A DNA stretch of 64,000 nt, taken from contig VRVR01000013.1 in assembly GCA_009859145.1 (NCBI GenBank), positions 124,001 to 188,000 on the forward strand, written 5' to 3'. Under the pieces are notes generated by a model. The model was not told where the DNA came from and did not search any database. It was given only the letters and a program-made list of their open reading frames with translations. How positions within the stretch are numbered: position 1 is the stretch's first letter; every line of letters starts with the position of its first letter. Both the position numbers and the translations under genes were made by a program. This stretch comes from Andalucia godoyi. Taxonomy: Eukaryota; Discoba; Jakobea; Jakobida; Andaluciidae. Positions 59,472 through 64,000 of the stretch are shown in pieces.

Positions 59472-60122
59472 ATGCAGAACGACAACAGCGAGCAAGCGCC
59501 GAGCGACCCAAGCGTCGAATCTTCTGGCCATTCTTCATACACCAGATCCGAATCTGCAACTTCGCGTGCTTATGATGGCGAAGACCGTAGCCGTAACCAC
59601 GAGCATGATGACGGCGAGTCGATCGGCGAGGTGCCGCAGCAGGAGGAACAGCAGCGAGCGGATGTTGCTGTGCGCGCGGTGGATGCTCGTCAAGCACCTC
59701 CAAGGGTCTTGACATATGCAAATGGTGAGCTGAAGCGCGTGAACTTGCTGTACAATGCTATTGGGTGCTTCTCGAACAGCGGAAGCGGACTAGAGCCCCA
59801 GATTCCTGACGAGCTGTTTGAAAATGGGCTGACACCCGAGGTAGTTAAAGAGTGGGCTGCCATATTAGAAGACATCCGAGCGATACGCGCTACTGGCTGC
59901 CGCCAGTGTGGTCGCTGTCTGTTATTCCTATTTCTGCTTCCATGCCTTTGTCGCAGAGAGTGCAGGAAGATGCGTGCGAACATCGAGGAGTGGGATTCTG
60001 CATTCCGGAAATGGCAAGCAGACTTCAACAGGGAGGTCCTTGAACCCCGCTTGGAATGTTCGTCAAGTCACAGTCACATTGCGACGTGTTTTATGACCGC
60101 AATGGTAAACATCGTATTATAG
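59472..60122 (+). CDS. CHIC/Golgin A7-ERF4 domain protein, possibly frameshifted at the end
   Basis: 216 residues from ATG 59472. The N-terminal ~80 residues are acidic and polar. Then NGELKRVNLLYNAIG and PQIPDELFENGLTPEVVKEW lead into a Cys-rich hydrophobic segment (CGRCLLFLFLLPCLCRRECR), followed by an amphipathic helix (FRKWQADFNREVLEPR). This order is that of CHIC1/2 and Golgin A7/ERF4 proteins, palmitoylated peripheral proteins; GOLGA7/Erf4 is the partner of the Ras palmitoyl-transferase DHHC9/Erf2. A continuation in another frame (60056-60253) reads RIIERWLAFAMNPVDAETL, more like the family's end than the present tail, so a one-base shift around 60045-60085 is suspected. Confidence 0.55.
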   Translation: MQNDNSEQAPSDPSVESSGHSSYTRSESATSRAYDGEDRSRNHEHDDGESIGEVPQQEEQQRADVAVRAVDARQAPPRVLTYANGELKRVNLLYNAIGCFSNSGSGLEPQIPDELFENGLTPEVVKEWAAILEDIRAIRATGCRQCGRCLLFLFLLPCLCRRECRKMRANIEEWDSAFRKWQADFNREVLEPRLECSSSHSHIATCFMTAMVNIVL

Positions 60123-60253
60123 AACGGTGGCTTGCGTTCGCCATGAATCCGGTGGATGCAGAGACCCTCAAAGCGGAACCTCATCTTACCGGCGACATCG
60201 AATCCGGATGCTGCGGCGGCCCAAGCGAACATGAACTGTGCATGCATCCCTGA

Positions 60254-61579
60254 TCTCAACGTCGAAAACATTGTGCCCCACTCTTGTAGCTGCATTGCAA
60301 TCGGTTGTATCGTAAAAAGCATATACACATTACATCACCATGCGTTCAGCATCGAGGACATCGAAATGGTCGTCGGGCTGCCCCGCAAGATTGAGCACAC
60401 GCAGCCTGTCCTGGGGCCATTTTGGGGTTTCAACAGCGGTTGTTGCACACCGCACAAGAGTTCAGGGACTGTCAGATCAGGTCGCCATCGTCAGCGATAG
60501 TTATGGATGGTCAGTGCATAATGTCGGCGAACAATGAGATGCCATAATGTAGTCATTGTCGCCCGGCTGTGAGCACCTTTCACATCAGTTCACTTGCCAT
60601 TTGCGTAGACATTGTAGACGTTGATGCATGTTCGTGCCAGCGGCATGAACTACTTTTGCCTTGCTTTCTGTCTGTCCCTTTCTGTCTGTCCCTTTCTTTC
60701 TTTCTTCTTCTTCTTCAATAGATCCAGGGAATCAAGAATTTGCATCAAGAAGAGAAGAAAAAAACACAAAGTCAAACAAAACAGTACGGAACAGAAGGTC
60801 AGCGATACTCGTCAATACGCAATAAAAACAATGTATATAAATAATGATAAGAGTAGAAATAGCAGAGCCAGGGTGGACTTCGGATCCAAACAGAGTCTCA
60901 GTAGCGACCTTGGTCTCCAAACAGTGATTGAATTTTGCCACCTTTTTTTGGGTTCACATCACCGAGGGCCTGTGGCATGTTATCGTCGAGAACTGCCAAA
61001 CATACTCGAAGACAGATCCAAGCCACGTGTTTTTATTTGGGGCGAGCACCCACTCTTCAATGCAGATTGCTCCGCATCAAAGGGTCATCGCTTCTTCTTG
61101 CTCTCCGTCTCCAACGAGAGGGGATCAACGGTTTCCTTGGTTCTCGCTATCTTCGCGCATGGCCAGTTTGAGTTTGTTGGGAAAGATCCCTCTTTGGAGC
61201 CATGAGATGCTTTGTCTCGGATGACGGGTGCTGCGTGAGGGTTTGATTATGAAAAACGAGCAGACACAGAATAATAGAAAAAACGACGTCGGGGAATTTT
61301 TGTTGTGGCGGGGAAATGGGAAGTCCAGCATCACTTGAGCCATCGTTGGTGTTACAGTATGTAGGAGGTGAGGTGGGGACTCTGTGGGCTTTTGCTTTCT
61401 GCATTCTTTGACGATTTCACCGACGACTGGCAGTTCGATGGCAGCTTTTTGTTCTTCGTTCTGTGCATTGTTTCGGCTTGGCTTCGTTCGCAGAGCATAG
61501 CAGACGGGACCAGAGAAGAGAAGAGAAGAGAAGAGAAGAGAATAGAAGAGGTGGAAACAAGAGGTTTTTTTGATCCGAC
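60254..61579. other. Gene-poor spacer with dispersed repeat
   Basis: About 1.3 kb, the longest gene-free stretch besides 23.5-25.2 kb. It contains a TTTC/CTGT tract (60660-60715), dispersed repeat copy A (61007-61258) and an AGAAG array (61515-61550). Frames at 60156-60500 and 60621-61205 have no recognisable domain. Confidence 0.55.
61007..61258 (+). repeat. Dispersed repeat family 2, copy A
   Basis: Partner of 18243-18455, same orientation, with shared blocks CGAAGACAGATCCAAGC, GCAGATTGCTCCGCATCAAA, TTTGAGTTTGTTGGGAAAGA and CTCTTTGGAGCCATG. It is about 50 bp longer in the middle. A TGAGGGTT motif closes both copies. Confidence 0.75.
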
Positions 61580-63481
61580 ATGTCGCAGCCCAATCCACTG
61601 ATCCCGCCGCCTGTTCCTGCACCTCATCTTCTCCCCTCATCTACATTCACGCCTGCACCTGCAGCTTCCTTTCCTAACCCTAACCCTAGCCAAATTGTGA
61701 ATCCGAATGTCAACCCAAATGTGGGCCAGGCACACCCTCCTCCACCGATCAACCATGTGGAATTCAAGGTTCTTCGGCTTTCGGCGCCTGTGTTTGACCG
61801 CCGTCCGGTGACGATTGACGACCCGCCGACGGACTCCGTGATCAACGCGTCTGCGCCCGAGGATGTGATCAGCAAGTTCTTTACTCTTACGCCGCGGCTT
61901 TCGCTGCCTGCGTCGTTTGGAGATGTGCGAGTCGGTGAGACGTTCCGTGCGCTCATGGTACTTGTGCGGACCCCGACGTCTTCTCCGACACTTGCACTGC
62001 GATCGGTGTGCATCCATGTGCAGGTATCGGTGCAGTCCGACGCGCTGAGCTCCACAATTGGCCAAGGTACGTCGATGGCGAATGCAAGTGCAAACGCAGG
62101 CATGATGAGCTCGGCTTCTGGAATGGGCATGGGAAAGCGAACCGTTGTGGAAACACTGCCGATGGACAACATGCCGCCTCGCTCGCATCTGGATACCGTG
62201 ATCAATCACAGAGTCATGGCCCCAGGCCAGCATATCATCCAGGCAACCGCGACGTTTTCCATTGATCCAGCCGGAAACGCATCCCAGACACAGATCCAAG
62301 CTGCACAGAGCATCACTTTCCGAAGGTTTTTCAAGTTCATGGCAGTTCTTCCGTTTGCGGTGCGGTGTGTTTCGTTCATTGCAAGCAGAACTGTTGTCGC
62401 TGTCGACATTGAGTGTTTGTCGGATGCACCTCTTTGTCTTGTGGCTGTCCAGGGCATTCCAATCGCTTCCGGAAACAATTCGGGTGGAAGTGGTGGCAGC
62501 GCGTTGCTCGACGATGGCGTGTACATGAAAAAGGGAGATGTGTACAGATGCGTGAGATCTGTTTCGGTGCCTGCGTCGACGATGGATGTGCATGTGGCGT
62601 GGCGATCATCGTTTGGTGCGAGTGGCGAGTGGCTGTTTGAGAGGAATGCCGTAGCGCTCGTGCACCCAAGCGCGTCGCCGTTCCAGTCCTCCTTCTTTTC
62701 TACTCCGAATTCAGGATCTGTCATGTCGGGAAGTGTGAGTGGGGTCGTTCGAAATCCACCGTCCCCAGCGGTTCTCGCGAGACGCTCGTCAGTTCCGCAC
62801 TTGGATTTCACGGATACGATGCTTTTGCTTGCGACGCAGCCGGCAATTAACACTGTTTCTTCTTCGCAGTCTTTGCTCAATCTTGCGTCGGTTTCCGCTG
62901 CTCCGCCGACGACCGCAATTTTTGTTTCCAATCCAAGCAGCACTGGCAGTAGTGGCAGCATGATTTCCAATAGCAGCGGTCATTCCTCCGCGGCTTCCGG
63001 GATGGCGATGCCAATGATGATGGCAAACGACAAGAGCACAAAGATGACAGTCCGGATCGAGGTCTTAAAGATTGAGCCTGCGACTGTTGTTTCAGAGTCT
63101 GCATTCCGTGTCACGTTCCAGATCACGCGGCTCTCCACTGGTGAAAAGGAAAAGGAAAAGGAAACGGGCGACTTGTTGTTTTATGGCGCATATCATGGAA
63201 ATACAAACTTTCCAGTCGATGGACCGCTGTCTGTGCCGTTGGGGCCTTTTGACGCATCAGGACGAATACAGTTTAGCGTCCGTTTCTTTGCCGAGTCTCC
63301 AGGATTGCATCCCCTCGGTCCCATTTATCTCGTGAACACCGCCTCTGGACAGCAATTTGCATTCCACGCGCTTCAGCATATTCTTGTCGTTCCATGCTTC
63401 TCCCTCGATGCAACTCCAGCAACCGCATCCTATGGTCAAGAGGAGACAGTGTCCGCCGCAGTCACCATTGATCCATTCTAA
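61580..63481 (+). CDS. TRAPPC13: TRAPP complex subunit TRAPPC13
   Basis: 633 residues from ATG 61580. After a Pro/Asn-rich ~50-residue lead, HVEFKVLRLSAPVFDRRPV and LSLPASFGDVRVGETFRALM match the TRAPPC13 (C5orf44) N-terminus. HLDTVINHRVMAPGQHIIQA and SITFRRFFKFMAVLPFAVR follow, as in DDVIHHEVKE-GTHI and FRKFFKFQV of animal members. Two beta-sandwich domains are separated by Ser/Gly/Met-rich inserts. TRAPPC13 belongs to TRAPPIII-type assemblies acting as Rab1/Ypt1 exchange factors in autophagy and ER-Golgi traffic. A CCTAACCCTAACCCTAG stretch at 61673-61689 encodes Pro-Asn repeats and is coding, not telomeric. Confidence 0.85.
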   Translation: MSQPNPLIPPPVPAPHLLPSSTFTPAPAASFPNPNPSQIVNPNVNPNVGQAHPPPPINHVEFKVLRLSAPVFDRRPVTIDDPPTDSVINASAPEDVISKFFTLTPRLSLPASFGDVRVGETFRALMVLVRTPTSSPTLALRSVCIHVQVSVQSDALSSTIGQGTSMANASANAGMMSSASGMGMGKRTVVETLPMDNMPPRSHLDTVINHRVMAPGQHIIQATATFSIDPAGNASQTQIQAAQSITFRRFFKFMAVLPFAVRCVSFIASRTVVAVDIECLSDAPLCLVAVQGIPIASGNNSGGSGGSALLDDGVYMKKGDVYRCVRSVSVPASTMDVHVAWRSSFGASGEWLFERNAVALVHPSASPFQSSFFSTPNSGSVMSGSVSGVVRNPPSPAVLARRSSVPHLDFTDTMLLLATQPAINTVSSSQSLLNLASVSAAPPTTAIFVSNPSSTGSSGSMISNSSGHSSAASGMAMPMMMANDKSTKMTVRIEVLKIEPATVVSESAFRVTFQITRLSTGEKEKEKETGDLLFYGAYHGNTNFPVDGPLSVPLGPFDASGRIQFSVRFFAESPGLHPLGPIYLVNTASGQQFAFHALQHILVVPCFSLDATPATASYGQEETVSAAVTIDPF

Positions 63482-63556
63482 TCGACGCCCGCCGAGGTAC
63501 GTCTATAACCTTTGGAACAATAAATAAACTTCCATTGTACAGGAACATTTCAGCAC

Positions 63557-63835
63557 TCAGCTCTTCTTCGGCCTGGACTGCTTTGAGGTCTTTGAGTCAA
63601 ACGATGCAGCCGGAAGCACCCAGCCGAGCGCGCGGTACAGAGAAGGCTGAGGGTACCATTTGGACACCGTGAGAGTCGCAGTTGCAGCAGCAGCGAGTGG
63701 AGGGCCGTTTCCTGCGTGCTGCTGCGGCTCGCTTGCGCAAATCGGCTGTGTGTCATCTGCCGACGATCGTAGCGATCCGTCCACGCGGTGAACTCCCGCA
63801 GATTCAAATGCAATCACACGAGCAGGCTTCATCAT
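63557..63835 (-). CDS. Possible 3' end of a minus-strand gene
   Basis: A 92-codon frame (ATG 63835) converges on TRAPPC13 with 75 bp between stops. Its last ~60 codons look coding (TVSKWYPQPSLYRALGWVLP, basic tail). The same frame is open again from 63842 to the window edge. A donor-like GTATGC (63855) and acceptor CAG (63757) would join the two parts in frame with a 99-nt intron, similar in size to those of IFT122. No family recognised. A competing plus-strand reading of the edge exists. Confidence 0.3.
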   Translation of the reverse strand: MMKPARVIAFESAGVHRVDGSLRSSADDTQPICASEPQQHAGNGPPLAAAATATLTVSKWYPQPSLYRALGWVLPAASFDSKTSKQSRPKKS

Positions 63836-63847
63836 TATCTATCGGCT

Positions 63848-64000
63848 ATGCATACCCGCTGTCTCCCTGAAATTCGTGTCGTGATTGTGGATGATGACGA
63901 CGAGAATGATGATTCCGACTCTGTCGAGCGGTGCAGAATGCCTGTCTACAGCAGATACAGAGAGATCGTTGACGCTCAAGCACGCACTCAAGTTCGTCGC
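63848..64000 (+). CDS. Possible 5' end of a plus-strand gene, cut by window edge
   Basis: From ATG 63848 a frame stays open for 51 codons to the last base, reading RVVIVDDDDENDDSD and MPVYSRYREIVDAQARTQ. The acidic run is plausible protein, but the opposite strand is open too, so only one of the two can be right. No family can be named. Confidence 0.3.
   Translation, partial: MHTRCLPEIRVVIVDDDDENDDSDSVERCRMPVYSRYREIVDAQARTQVRR

Noticed and set aside
60621-61205. 194-codon frame across the dispersed repeat
   Set aside because: Begins in simple TTTC sequence, and the repeat partner at 18.2-18.4 kb has indels that break the frame.
61673-61689. CCTAACCCTAACCCTAG as an interstitial telomere
   Set aside because: Only two and a half units, lying inside the TRAPPC13 reading frame where they encode Pro-Asn repeats.
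1-64000. rRNA genes, CRISPR arrays, bacterial operon structure, viral genes
   Set aside because: None seen. Intergenic spacing, introns, Zn2Cys6 factors and pol III tRNA features are eukaryotic nuclear.

Overview
The window is nuclear DNA of a compact, intron-poor, single-celled eukaryote. It holds about 33 protein genes on both strands at roughly one per 1.9 kb, one tRNA, many long microsatellites in the spacers and a few mobile-element remnants. Two genes show the organism builds motile cilia: IFT122 (intraflagellar transport A) and a CFAP100-like axonemal protein. MSH4 implies meiosis. Zn2Cys6 regulators, a NOP6-like protein, a plant-like V-ATPase subunit e and a TSET-type longin plus mu-homology protein together do not fix a clade. 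I can only say flagellated or zoosporic protist, possibly near the fungal/holozoan split, with low confidence.

Layout. 1-9 kb: EDRF1-like (5' end outside the window), Frag1/DRAM/Sfk1 membrane protein, NOP6-like RRM protein, TFIIB-related factor, TCUP/muniscin-like protein. 9.7-16 kb: MITE copy 1, RPAC1 (AC40), FAAH-like amidase, Zn2Cys6 regulator 1. 16-24 kb: RPL23A behind telobox-like motifs, a secreted glycosidase-like protein, a Rubicon-homology protein, TAF6, tRNA-Pro(AGG). 24-32 kb: a Fanzor/TnpB-like relic, an unknown membrane protein, a secreted carboxylesterase, V-ATPase subunit e (spliced), a second Fanzor relic, VPS36 (spliced), MITE copy 2. 32-44 kb: an unknown helical protein, Zn2Cys6 regulator 2, ABCG transporter, CFAP100, an unknown proline-rich protein, mitochondrial carrier. 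44-53 kb: MSH4, calreticulin (shared promoter with UPR-type motifs), MYDGF-like protein, an L,D-transpeptidase of bacterial type, ABHD11-like hydrolase. 53-64 kb: IFT122 (two 5' introns), TLC protein, CHIC/ERF4-like protein (possible frameshift), a dispersed repeat, TRAPPC13, and an unresolved right edge.

The genes are unlinked housekeeping functions: transcription (RPAC1, TAF6, TFIIB-like), translation (RPL23A, tRNA), ER folding (calreticulin, MYDGF-like), endomembrane traffic (VPS36, TRAPPC13, TCUP, V-ATPase, RH protein), cilium (IFT122, CFAP100) and meiosis (MSH4). The main discoveries from reading across frames are four introns near the 5' ends of three genes, two decayed Fanzor-type nuclease relics (one apparently with its whole middle deleted), and a MITE pair whose roughly 570-bp core is identical between copies while one end has diverged.
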